DNA of 64,000 bases, taken from the NCBI GenBank assembly GCA_030533445.1, contig CM060068.1:13979479-14043478 (forward strand). Reading direction: 5' to 3'. This document shows positions 35,702-46,896 of this stretch, piece after piece. Both the position numbers and the translations under genes were made by a program. Source of the stretch: Cyprinodon diabolis (lineage: Eukaryota > Chordata > Actinopteri > Cyprinodontiformes > Cyprinodontidae). Within the stretch, counting starts at the first letter, position 1; every line of letters begins with the position of its first letter. The notes beneath the pieces were generated by a model. The model was not told the origin of the DNA. It made no database searches and was given only the letters and a program-made list of their open reading frames with translations.

Positions 35702-38138
35702 GGATGACACAGCAATATTATCAATGGATATTATGATATTGGATATTGGGTTTGTCGTTATCACCAAACTTGCATCCACTCAACCCAACCAGCACTTTAT
35801 TTGCCATTCTAATCTGCAACCATTCTCCTGATCTATGCCTTGCGAAATGGGGAACACAAACACTCCTGGTTGTGAAAAGGTTTCTCTTTCTTGATAAATA
35901 AGAAAAGAAAGGGAACAACGCTGTGACCCTTCACATTAAATCTCCCACCTTCTCCTCTCTTTGTCTTTTCATAAAACTACCTCTCTACCTTTTCCCCACC
36001 ATCTCCCTGTTTTCTACCATTTTCCCAGACTTCTCCCTCTCTATTCTGGAACAAAGAAGCCTGTTGAGTTAGAGAGCCTCTTATACCTTTGCCTTTATGA
36101 TAAGCAGAAACATTTAAATCCATTTGCAGTAGTTTGTTTAGAAATAAGTATGAGTTTATATTATTATGTTTACTATCTAGATTTTATATTTTCTATCGTA
36201 GATGTCATACAGATAGTTCTACAACCAATTTGCGAAGCTGTAACTAATGAGAGAGGAAAACTCTTTTTTTAGCGTTTAAGATGTTAATTTATTTTTTAAA
36301 CCTTAAAAAGCTGTTTGTATAAAAGTATATTTGTTTTAAATAACCTCAGTGACCAAGAATGTGCATGCCCATCTTGATAATGAGCAGTGTGTGTCAGAGA
36401 GTGTATATGTGTGTGTCCCCGCACTGTTTTATTTCAATTATTCTGGGGTCAGTTGATGGCCATCAGAGTTTGTGTATGGCTTACATTAGCAGGTTATGCC
36501 CCATGTGTGCCTCCTTCATGACCCATTTGCACGTTCTTTGTGTCAAACACACACACATACCCGTTATTGTCTTCATTACATAGCAATGCAGGAAGAGAGA
36601 GAGCGAACACAGCGACATAAACAGACAAAGGTCAGGAGTTGACAGATTTTAAAACATCCAGAATGTAAATATTTCAAAGGTTTTTCAATTAAATTATTGA
36701 ACAAGAAATTTTATCAAGAAAGAAACAGTGAAGGAAGTGGAATCAATGCAGTGGTTTTGTTTTTGCAAAGTAAAATTTGTCCTGAAGGCTTTTTTTTTCT
36801 GTTGGTTGGGCTGTTTTTCTTAGAGTGACAACATTCTTTTTGAAGTCCTGATCACTAGACAGCTTAGGCTTCTTTCCCTTATAAACTTTACATTTTGAGA
36901 CAAAATTCATGATCAGCTAGCTCATGGTATCTATTTAGATGTTGCAGATCCAGATGGCTTATTATCATCTAGATATAGAACTCACTTTAAAACATGTTAT
37001 TTTTTATCATGTAGGGCTTTTATTTTGATTAACCGATCTGCTGTCACAAATACAAGCTAGGCTTATTATGATGTACTTATGTTTCATACTTTCAGGTTTT
37101 TTATTTGGAATAAATTCCTGGTCCAGTTGGATTAGCCAGACATCCTATTTTCAGTTTGTCCTGGTCATGCCCTGTATTAAAATAAAAGACCCAAAGTTCT
37201 GGAGAAAGATTCTGTTCCTTATTATAGTTTTATTTAAATTATTATTTAGTCTTCTTGTAATCAGAGGGTAGACGTTTTAACTGAGTCCTCTTTTTTAAGG
37301 CACCAGTTTCTGCTACTTACTTTCACATCTATCCGTTTTTCCCCTTTGCTCCCTCCGTCTCTCAGTGGCTCATTTCCATTCTTGCTGAACTTGGGGTGAA
37401 AAGGACATTTACGAATCATTTCAGGCTGCCAGTGGAGAGAAATGAAATGAGAAAGTCTCTTGCACTCTTGAGAAGACCTCCCATCCAGGCCTAAGAGTTT
37501 CCCAGACCACTTCACCACTGCAGCACAATCTAACCCATTGTTCGGTTGTTTTTTTTTTTCAGTTTCTCCGGAATCATTGAGATCCTGATTGTTTGTTAGT
37601 TGTTCAAGGGTTCCTTTGAGAGAGTTTCAGCAGGGTTTTTTTCTTGCATGTTGAAGCATTAAAAAAAAGTTTAAAACTCATCTAGAAAACCTTCAGTTTT
37701 TATAAGGTTAAATCCATTTGTTTAGAATGTACCATCATTATTTGAAGTTCGTAATACAACTTTTATTTACCTGCCTCTATATTCCATTTCAGTGGAATTT
37801 ATTGTTAGGATATTAAAATATTTTGAAACAAATCTTCATTTAACATTCTGCACTAAAGAAGTAGTTTTAATATATTAAATATTTTTTGATTTGTAAGTGA
37901 TAAATTGGGCTTCCATGCAATATATTTCAAATTTTCTGATTACAAAATGTGTCTGATTGTAAATATTGGGTTTTTCTGGAAAAAAAATCACATTAATGAT
38001 GAATAGGTCTCAAAGACCTGTTGTTACAGAGTGAAGATCATTTAAAAATTATACTGAATAAACAACATGGGTTTAATAATGATATACCAACAATACCTTT
38101 GGTTTTTTTGTGGTTGTTTTTAAGTTTGGATTCATCAT
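35702..38138. other. Intron; nothing recognised
   Basis: AT-rich DNA. The frames at 35961-36272 and 37261-37518 have no motif. Confidence 0.5.
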
Positions 38139-38201
38139 GTTTGCCATCACTATCTTAAGTTGTATTCTTCTTAACTTACTAGTTTGCCATCAGTATCTTA
38201 A

Positions 38202-39042
38202 AGTCGTAGGGAAGTAATATTTAAATGTTAAATCTTTCTGGCTTAAACATGTATATAACTGTACTCTTTATCAGGCGATACTGTCCCAAAAGTTAGAAAA
38301 TTTCTATTTTAAAAATAAAAACCCTCTCTTAAAATCGATGGGTTTTTTTTTCGTTATCTTATGCGGGCCAGTTAGTTATACTTCAGGTTTTACACCTAAA
38401 TTCGGCCAATCATTTATCAACAGTCATCTGTCAATCACATTTTTTCAGTCATAGCATCTTGATTCATATGTCGCAGCTAATATACGCAACAGTTAGAATA
38501 ACAAAAACCATTTCCTTTACCATTGAGTTCCGTCCCAGTGTTCACGGGGATGGACGTCTGTGTCTTCAACAGGCGTAGAGCTAACAGAACTGGCAGCGTT
38601 GCGAGGCAAGGGCTCAAACATGTACGGCTGGAAGCCTTCTACACCAAACCAAGCTTTTGCCGCCCTGGTGTCCTCTTCCACAACATCTTCGTCCCCACTT
38701 TCCTCCTCTAAATAAAAAATGTATGATGTAGGAGACTCATCCAACTCTCCTCCTCTTGCATGTTTCCGCTGTCCATAGCGTTCCTTGACGGTGTCAATGC
38801 TAAATGCTACTTGGTCTCACTGTAATTTCCCATTGGGAGCCTACTAGCACTAAGTTGCTAACTGGTTAGCAAGATGCTTCCGACAATCCGGCCACAACCA
38901 AACTTGCTTGCGAACCCTCTGCCACAACGATCCCGCCCTGATAAACGACCAATCACATTCACTTTATTCACTCGTGTAAAGTCGGACACCACTCAGGAGA
39001 ATTCGGAAATGCAGCGGTTGGACCAGCTATTTCCCTACCACT
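38202..39042. mobile_element. TTAA-flanked DNA element (Kolobok- or piggyBac-like), non-autonomous
   Basis: 841 bp, flanked by TTAA at 38198-38201 and 39043-39046. The inverted ends are AGTCGTAGGGAA on the left and TTCCCTACCACT on the right, with one mismatch. TTAA duplication points to Kolobok or piggyBac superfamilies. An acidic frame on the - strand (38517-38744) is kept. The GC-rich right half (38720-39000) probably held the promoter and first exon of the parent element. Confidence 0.75.
38517..38744 (-). pseudogene. Remnant frame inside the TTAA element, with a QPYMFEP motif
   Basis: A 75-codon frame begins MDESPTSYIFYLEEE, passes an acidic run and has FQPYMFEPLP at residues 38-47. I recall QPYMFEP-like motifs from the N-terminal part of transposon-linked, P2X7-tail-like proteins that are numerous in fish, but this is uncertain. 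The Cys-rich domain expected downstream is absent, so I treat it as a truncated first coding exon. Confidence 0.4.
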
Positions 39043-39449
39043 TTAAGTTGTAATCTTCTTAACATACTAGTTTTCCTAAAAGTCTTATGAAAAAAAAAAG
39101 TTTGTCCTGGTCTGTTATCAGTAAACACATTATGAATATGCTCTAAAACGTCATGCTAAGAGCAAAGTTGGGTATCACTGAGGTTAAGACTTAGACAACT
39201 TTTATTGTCATTTTGTATAAACAAAGTGTTTACAAAATGAGATTTCAGTTTGTACACCTGTCATGACATTTCCATTTCTTAAAGTGCAGTAGTGATCAAA
39301 TGTAAACAGTGTTGGAGGAAAAAAACATGGTGCAAAAAACGCGTTGTAATGGAAGTTCAGTGCATTAAATATATATGGTGCAATTATGCAGTGTTTTTGG
39401 TTTGGTGATATCAGTGTGATGTGGTGTCTGTGAAATGATTTAGAGTTTC

Positions 39450-39855
39450 TCAACAGTTCAGATGTTTAATGGCAGTGAGGGAGAAACTGTTGCAGAATCT
39501 GCTGGCCCTGCATTGAATGCTGCAAAGCCTCTTCCCAGAGGGCAGCAGGGAGAACAGCCCATGGAGGGGGTGTGAGGGGTCAATGATGATGTTACAGGCA
39601 CGGGACCCGCAGCGCTGGGATGAAATGTCTTTTATGGAGGGAAGAGGAGCCCCGATGATCTTCTCTGCTGTTCTCACCACTCTTCCCACCTTCTTCCAGT
39701 CTACGACGCTCCAGCCTCCTCACCACACAGTGAGACAGCTGGTCAGAACCCTCTCTATAATGCTTCTGTAGAAGGTGGTGAGGATGGTGGGGGCAGGTGG
39801 GCTCTCCTCCTCCTCCGCAGGAAGAACATGCGCTTTTGTGCCCTTTAATTGACAC
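39450..39855 (-). pseudogene. LINE reverse-transcriptase C-terminal fragment
   Basis: The - strand frame 39689-39450 contains GRVVRTAEKIIGAPLPSIKD, then QRCGSRACNIIIDPSHPLHG, LFSLLPSGKRL and RFCNSFSLTAIKHLN. This is the conserved block just after the RT domain in fish LINEs (usual form VVRTAxKIIGxxLPSLxDI...HPLHxLFxLLPSGRR). Upstream, in another frame near 39845-39780, QKRMFFLRRRRRAHLPPP represents the preceding KRLYFLRKLR block. Stops and a frame change separate the two, and the rest of the LINE is missing, as in a 5'-truncated copy. It is unrelated to the + strand LINE at 16056-18715. Confidence 0.85.
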
Positions 39856-40444
39856 AAAATCATATAAAATTGAATAGATATATATGAAGCTATTTAAACA
39901 TTTACTGCAGTAGAAAAATGGGGTTCATATATTATGGAAAATTTAGATTAAATAAAACTGAATCAAATACAATTTACTCTATAAAGATTGTGTGAAATAG
40001 TACATAGAAACCCTTTTCGTTTTTACACATACCGATAAAGCTTGACCATTGTATAAAACTCAAGAATCTGTCTTCCGAAAACAATTTACAAAAAATATAT
40101 ATTGCATTCAAGATACACAGATGTACTGAGTTTAACCCTGTAATGCCAAATGTATCATATTTGATACATACGGTTTCTGAAATTTTTTGCGTCTGACACC
40201 TTTTGCATAATTTAATGGTAAAAAACTTTGTTCAAAATCCTATTGTACACAATCAGATATACTTGATAACAGAGGGCAGAGGACTACACTAAAAATAATC
40301 TTGACTTATCGCATAGTAAGAAATTATTAATATCAAAAATGCATTTCTGTTTTTTCTTTTTACATATTTTGTTAAAAGGGCAAATAAGGAATTCAAACCA
40401 AAAAAAAGTAATTTTCTGGGGTTTTTTTATTCTTGGATCGGGCT
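39856..40444. other. Intron; nothing recognised
   Basis: AT-rich filler between the LINE fragment and the foldback element. Confidence 0.5.
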
Positions 40445-40448
40445 TTAA

Positions 40449-41370
40449 AGGAATAGTACACCCAAAACATGATTAGCCTTCATTTTCTACTCACCCCCAT
40501 GCTGAACAACACTCTGGAGTACTTTTTTGATATCTCAAATGCATCTGGAGATCTGGGAGGCTTCTTGCTGTCTGCTGACATTCAAATAATGGAGGTCTAT
40601 GGTGCCCGAGGCAGAAAGGTCCATAAAAGTCCACAAAAAACGTGTCAATATTCCTCCATACTGCTCGTCCAATGTATTCCAAGTGTCCTGAGTGGGTAGG
40701 GTCCATAATTTACTTGAAACAAAGTCATTTAGAATGTTTTTAGAGCATAAACAGTAGTGTATAGGATTTCCTAAAAGCGCGCGCCTGCGAGTTCACGAGC
40801 CTACGGAAACCGCGGCAGACCAAACCAGATGAAAGTGCGCATTCAGCGTCTGCTCTTGATAATGCAAGCGTAGAAGAAGAAATTTGCTGTTTACCTGTGC
40901 AAAGAAAGAAACAACGAAAGAAAAATGTCTGAGGACTTCAGTGTTGAGGAAGAGCATGAGTTCTTTGCCGAGCTGAATGCGCACTTTCATCTGGTTTGGT
41001 CTGCCGCGGTTTCCGTAGACTCGTGAACTCGCAGGCACGCGCTTTTAGGAAATCCTATACACTACTGTTTATGCTCTAAAAACATTCTAAATGACTTTGT
41101 TTCGAGTAAATTATGGAAGCTACCCACTCAGGACACTTGGAATACATTGGACGAGCAGTATGGAGGAATATTGACACGTTTTTTGTGGACTTTTATGGAC
41201 CTTTCTGCCTCGGGCACCATAGACCTCCATTATTTGAATGTCAGCAGACAGCAAGAAGCCTCCCAGATCTCCAGATGCATTTGAGATATCAAAAAAGTAC
41301 TCCAGAGTGTTGTTCAGCATGGGGGTGAGTAGAAAATGAAGGCTGATCATGTTTTGGGTGTACTATTCCT
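40449..41370. mobile_element. Foldback element with two 399-bp inverted arms
   Basis: Arms 40449-40847 and 40972-41370 are each 399 bp and about 98% identical as reverse complements (about six differences seen). They are separated by a 124-bp loop. The ends read AGGAATAGTACACCCAAAAC and are flanked by TTAA at 40445-40448 and 41371-41374. The AAAGGAATAG-TACACCC end is like a very common fish repeat terminus. Mirror-image open frames in the arms (for example 40469-40699 and 41120-41350, identical in translation) are a result of the palindrome. The loop holds an ATG frame (40925). Confidence 0.85.
40925..41026 (+). CDS. Short acidic frame in the foldback loop (33 residues), doubtful
   Basis: An ATG at 40925 follows an A/G-rich leader with a GAAAGAAAA context. 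The frame begins MSEDFSVEEEHEFFAELNAH and continues into the right arm, ending at TGA 41024-41026. An acidic start of this sort would fit the first coding exon of a parent transposon gene truncated by the inversion. I do not recognise a family with confidence and do not claim it is translated. Confidence 0.25.
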   Translation: MSEDFSVEEEHEFFAELNAHFHLVWSAAVSVDS

Positions 41371-41374
41371 TTAA

Positions 41375-44300
41375 AGGGTTAAAGGCTAAATTTATGAAAA
41401 GCCAAATGTGTGTATTTATGTATCTTAATACTTACTATTACATAGATAAATTGAAAGTATGTATTTTATGATGAAAGTTTTGCCCCTAAAAGGCCTTTTT
41501 TCCAATAATCATGTTTTTTCTTGTTTTTCAGAGAACGGATTTTATAAGGCTGACTTTGAGTGATAAGGTTTAATACCGACTGTCCATATTAAAAACACAT
41601 AGTAATCACATTTGAAAGAGAAAAAATACTTTTGCTACATCTAGGTGTTCAAATGGTTCTGTTTGTTCTTTACCCTCTGATGATATTCGGCCACAATGGA
41701 CATTTCCTTAACACCTCAGACAGCTTTTATTCAGAGAAGGGTTTCTTTTTTAAGTTGAATTTATTGTATTTGTCAAAAGGCAGATTGTGCGGCCTGCTTA
41801 CCACAGTTTCCTTTTAACCTGGAGCATATGGAACTAAATGCTGGATAAACACTTTAAATGCTCTTAAACCATCTTATCGGTATTTGTGGTCTGTTTTATT
41901 GCCTCTTTATGTTCTATGGAAGAGGTTATTTTAATATTAGCTGACAGCTATATGACTCTACATCTCTGGACTGTTGTCTGTCCACCATCCTCCAAGGTTT
42001 GGCTCTTATTGACCTCATCATGTTCTAGCTGTGTACTGTTTCCTTTCTCCTGTTCAATCAGACTTTAAAAGCGTTTTGCTCAAAGCTTTGATCTTGATCA
42101 TAGTCTCTGAAAAGTTGGGTTACGAGCTATAATGTGTTCCAGGACATGCAGGTGTGCATGACAAGTGGGTATGATATGCTTGGAGCCTGGGGTGAGGGAG
42201 GAAACACTTTTTAAAGGGTCCCAGGTGGAAAGTGTTTAACAGTGTTTTAGTGGGTTTGGAGCTGAACTGATGTTATGTGATACGTTCCTCGCAGGGAGAA
42301 GGTTTACATTGTTGGAAAACTGGCAAAGATATTCTCCATTGTGGGGAAATAAGCCTTTGGATAATAATATTTGGCACTGAAGGTATAACATGTTTTATAG
42401 CCATTATTGTGCAAGTCAGAGATTGTGATTCCTAAACCATTTAGTTCTAGTAGTTCATCATTAACTTGTGGTAATATTTGCATACTCTAATGATGTGCTC
42501 CTGTTTATTTGAGAAGAAGGGCCCCATCTCAGACATTTCAACAGTTGCAGCTGCAGAATGCTAGCACATGGCTGCAGTTTAATGGTGAGCTGCAGAGGGA
42601 ATTTCCTCCTTCAAGTTATATTGGATATTAAGATTTAAAAAAAATGTGTTTGTTCATGCATCTGGATCAACTGTATTGCAATCAGTAACCTTAACCAATA
42701 CCTAGATCTAAAATAGACTTACATTTTTTTTATTAAACACACAAAGTAGTGGGAGTGAAAATTAGGCTTGTTCACACACAGTGACATTTCAGAAAGTTAA
42801 TGTCACCAGCAAATGAGAATTGTAGCAAATGAGAAAAACTCTACAGTTATGGGTGGGGCTTATGGTCAGCATTCATCCCTACCACTATGCTAGCATACGT
42901 AACATGTGAGAGCCACAGATGTCAACTTAAGCTGTGAGATATTACAGTTCACAGCCTATTTTGTCCCCTTTAAAAAGAAGGAATGTTTGGACAAAAATTG
43001 TGGCCCACAAAATACGAATATTTTATTTCTAGTGTCCAATAAATAATAATTTATATAACAGAATATTGTTCTATTTGGACACATATTTGGCGCTTGCATG
43101 TACAAGCGTAAATGAGAGGGGTATAAGGTTAAAAAAGCACTAACACACTTTTTCTTCAGCAGTGTCTTGCGTAAAAAAACATGCCCAGGGGTAACTGTGG
43201 CCGAGTGCTTTGTCAAGATATTAAAGGGATTTATGTTAATGTTTCATGGTTTTAGCTCCAGCAGCAGTCAATAGAACATTTTGTAGTTTAGAAATTCTGC
43301 AAACGTTGCCATTACCATGATTTAAACCAGTAAAACAAAACATGTCGAAGTCTGTTCCTCCCCAACTTGTATCATTTTCGCACTGCTTTAGAAATGCTGT
43401 ATGCTAATATCACCCATGGTAGCACGACTATTTTCTAAATATTTATCTTCCTGCTTTCTTTAATTTATATTTCTTTATACAAATATTTTTTCTTCATTTT
43501 TAATACATAATTTTTGTGTTATGATTTTTTTTTGTGATAATATATTTTCCACATAACATGAATTATTAATTTGCCTTCATTTTTTTTTATGTTGTTGATT
43601 TTGTCTGCATATTTCCACAATCATTATCACTTTTATATATAATAAAAATATTTCAACTAATAAAGACTTTAACATGTTTGATACTTACTTTGTCTACATC
43701 TAATAAAGATGTTCTTCTGGCACCAAATTCTATCCATGTGATTGCTTAAATCCATAACTGTATTCATGTTTTTATAGTCATTTATTTTGGTTTCAAAATG
43801 TCTCTAAGTAAGCACCTTGTTCTCATTATGGTTGAGATTAGGAATGATTTAGGGATCAGAACTTAGGCTGAAATTTGTACCTTTTAGCCCCAGACGGACT
43901 TAAATTTCACCACCCTGAAGCTATTAAATATAAGGGGCTCAAGATGTGAAATAATGATTGCCTTTTCAATAGGATAGGGTGTGTTTAGTGGTGTATTTTA
44001 CTATATCTCAGGAAGCCACTAACTATTCAACTATGAATTGAGTAAGGATGGTGTTTGCATAACCGGATGTCATTCCTAGTTTGAATTATTTTCACTACTA
44101 TGGGGGTTATTGTATGTCATAGCTGCTACATATAGATATATAGATGCATTTCAGAGAAAATACATTTACATTTTTTTTTATTCTTGCCTTAAAAGTTTTT
44201 TTTTGCATCTTTCAAGTACCAACAGATATTCTCTGCACTTCTTAAATCTAAAAGTGTTAAAAACATAAATAGATTATAAGCATTGGGTTTATTTCATCTT

Positions 44301-45993
44301 ACATTTGAGGTAATCCCAATAAACTGCTCACTGTAAGTCTTTATCACGTTGGCTGCAGCTTCTCTGCTCAGTTTCCAAATGGCATGTCCGTATTATGATG
44401 GGATACAAAACGCCACTCCAAATCCCCATTGTTCTGCCCTCTCTGTGTTTCCGAGGCAACAGTCTCCTACCATCTGGAAGGCCCTCATCCTTCAGTTCCT
44501 CTTATTTTCCTCTAATGGGTTCCTTTCCTGCCCTGATTTTCCATTTCTGTGCGGATTTTTTTTATGCAACTAAAATCTTATTTTTTCAGTGCTTTTTCTT
44601 TGCTCTATTTATAATATATTCAAGTTTAACCACTTACTGTATAAGATTTTTTTTTCATTTTCTTTTTTGTAATTCCTTCCTACTCTCTAAACATTTGAAT
44701 ATGCCCAAAACATTTGTTCTCATTTCTCTGCACATGGCAGTTTTAGTTTGAACTATGCATCTTCAAACACTCAAAGATGGCATTTTTGAGACCTTGTGCA
44801 TAAACACTTAACTACACAGGCGAATGTAATTAAGTTGGTTTCCTTTACCAGTAATTCCTGGATGATATACTGCTGAATTAATCATATCTGACAGAGCTTT
44901 ATTGACAGAGACAGATAGGAGCCTCTGAACAGAGTTTAGTTTCATTGAAATGTGAACAAGTGAGCACCCAGGCATCTGAGCACATGTGGGCTCCTCTAAA
45001 GTAGTGCCCATTATTCTCAGCAGATGCTGACCTTCAGCACACTCGCTTTGTGGAGGGCAGCACTGTGTATTCCTTTTTCTTCTCTTTTCAGACACTACCC
45101 CTCCTCTTTGTTTCTTTTTATACTCCCCTATTTCATTTTTTACCTGTTCTTTATCTGTGTCCTTTTATTATTTTTTTTATCAGTTTCAATGGGTTTTTAT
45201 GATGCTGAAGAGACACCACTTTTTCCTCTTCGATTTTAAGACCATAACTAATATATGTTACCTTTAATATTGTTTGATATTTTTCTTTGACCAATGGTTA
45301 TTCTGTTGTGATTTTTAGTGTTTTTAATATTGCTCTTTTCATCTGTATCTATGTTTGTTAAATCTAAATCTACACTGTATATGTTCCATTGTCAGGTTTA
45401 GGTGGTTTAAGCTTGAATATAAGGCAGTGCAAAGGAGATACTTTTAAAAGTTTTTTTCTTTTTATTCAATGTATTGTGTTGGATATATAATGTTATATTT
45501 ACCACTCTACTTTTTAATGGTGTTTAGATCCATGACTAAAATAGCACAGGCTGGGTTGCTAAACACTGAGAATGTAATGGACAGATGAGTCGACCACTAT
45601 TTAGGGGGAAAAAAGTATCTATAAGTTTCCAATTTACATTTAATTTTTTTATGTTCTGAGTTTTTTTGTTTTCTGCCCAATGAGGGAAAAGAAAACAGCA
45701 TTCAACTGCAGACCTGGAAGACTTGCAGCCTACCCAGAGATGTAAACTAAGTATATTGAAAACCCCGTCTGCCTGTAATTCACCACATTTTGATTCTGAG
45801 TAGCACTGTTACACTGATTGGCAAAATAAATGTCTTTACCACGATAACTTTCTGTTGCTGGGTATTGGCAAGCAATATCCGTGTAAAACCCAGTTACAGC
45901 AAATGGAAGTAGCTGAAAGTCTTAATTTTTTACATTATTTACTTCTTAGTGTTTTATTGCTTATGTATCAAGCAGAGGTAACTAAATCCTGTC
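41375..45993. other. Intron; nothing recognised
   Basis: About 4.6 kb of AT-rich DNA, very A/T-rich at 43440-43680. The 118-codon frame at 44395-44751 is a T/C-rich chance frame. Confidence 0.5.
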
Positions 45994-46261
45994 TAAGGGC
46001 CGGATTTATCAAGATCCAATTTTGCGTGCAGTAATTTGCGCTCGCAAACTGGAATTTTGCGCGAGGGGCTGAACCATGGTTTGCGGGTGATTTAACAAGA
46101 GCGATTGCGTAACTGGTGGCAGGTGCAAAACTGTTGGAGACGCCCTATTTAAATGATGGTTTTGCGCGTTTTGTGTTTTGCGGCAAAGTAGTTTGTAGTT
46201 TGTGCAAACTAGTGCATTAAGAAATTTTAATCTTACAGTGACACCCCCACCCCCTCCAAAA

Positions 46262-46270
<9 letters not shown>

Positions 46271-46320
<50 letters not shown>
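46271..46320. repeat. (TA)25 microsatellite
   Basis: Pure TA repeat of 50 bp preceded by an A run (46258-46270) and followed by AATA units. It lies inside the Harbinger element. Confidence 0.97.
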
Positions 46321-46330
<10 letters not shown>

Positions 46331-46550
46331 CCTTGGCTACCTTTATTCCCTAAGGTGGTATGTGGCTGAATTTCTACTTCACTGCATTAAAAAAAAAAAA
46401 AAAAACAGGTGTTTTGTATTGGCCTGTAGAAAAATGCACATACCAAATGGCTCACAATGGGACTGTGGATGAGATGACTGCGCGTACACATCTCCGCAGC
46501 ATTGGCATGTTGCTCCACAGGCGCAGAGGTCGGGGTTCTCCGTTAGGGCG

Positions 46551-46896
46551 TCAGGGCGACATGGCATTTAGAACATCAGACAGCACTTCTGAAAAACGAG
46601 ATTGGGAGATCCCAGCTCTCGCTGCAACCGTACGCTGGAATGACCCAGATGCAAAAAAGTGCAATGTTGCAAGGAGTTTTGTGATATCTGGTATTGCGTG
46701 GGTCCTCCTTGTGGCTGGCTCCAAATCCATTCGGAGTTCCCAACAGCTCCAAAATGGCAATGCTGGATAAACGATATGTTTTGATGATTGTTTCCTCCTT
46801 CATTCCAAAAATATTCACACGGAGTGAAAAAATGCGTCCTCTGCGTCTCCTTGCTTCATTTCGATGTCTCCTTCTTGCGACAATAACCGCTGCCAT
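46551..46896 (-). pseudogene. HARBI1-like transposase, N-terminal fragment with a frameshift
   Basis: From an ATG at 46896 the frame reads MAAVIVARRRHRNEARRRRG, then RIFSLRVNIFGMKEETIIKT and YRLSSIAILELLG. After a frame change near 46735 it resumes as DLEPATRRTHAIPDITKLLA, TLHFFASGSFQRTVAARAGI and SQSRFSEVLSDVLNAMSP, stopping at 46551. This is the helix-turn-helix-bearing N-terminal region of a Harbinger nuclease. The DDE catalytic part that should follow (roughly the C-terminal two thirds) is deleted, so the copy cannot transpose itself. Confidence 0.88.

Larger units (their letters stand above)
38139..39069. repeat. 43-bp tandem repeat, second unit split by a TTAA element
   Basis: Unit 1 is 38139-38181. 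Unit 2 is 38182-38201 joined to 39047-39069. Each is exactly 43 bp and they differ at three positions. The break in unit 2 falls directly after its TTAA, so the undisturbed unit shows the empty target site. Confidence 0.85.

Noticed and set aside
40469..41350. Four mirror-image frames of 71-76 codons with identical or matching translations
   Set aside because: Result of the palindrome. The arms are non-coding by texture, and no protein family is recognised.
43190..43225. tRNA-like A-box segment (ctgtggccgagtgctt)
   Set aside because: No B box at the right distance and no cloverleaf pairing; chance match.
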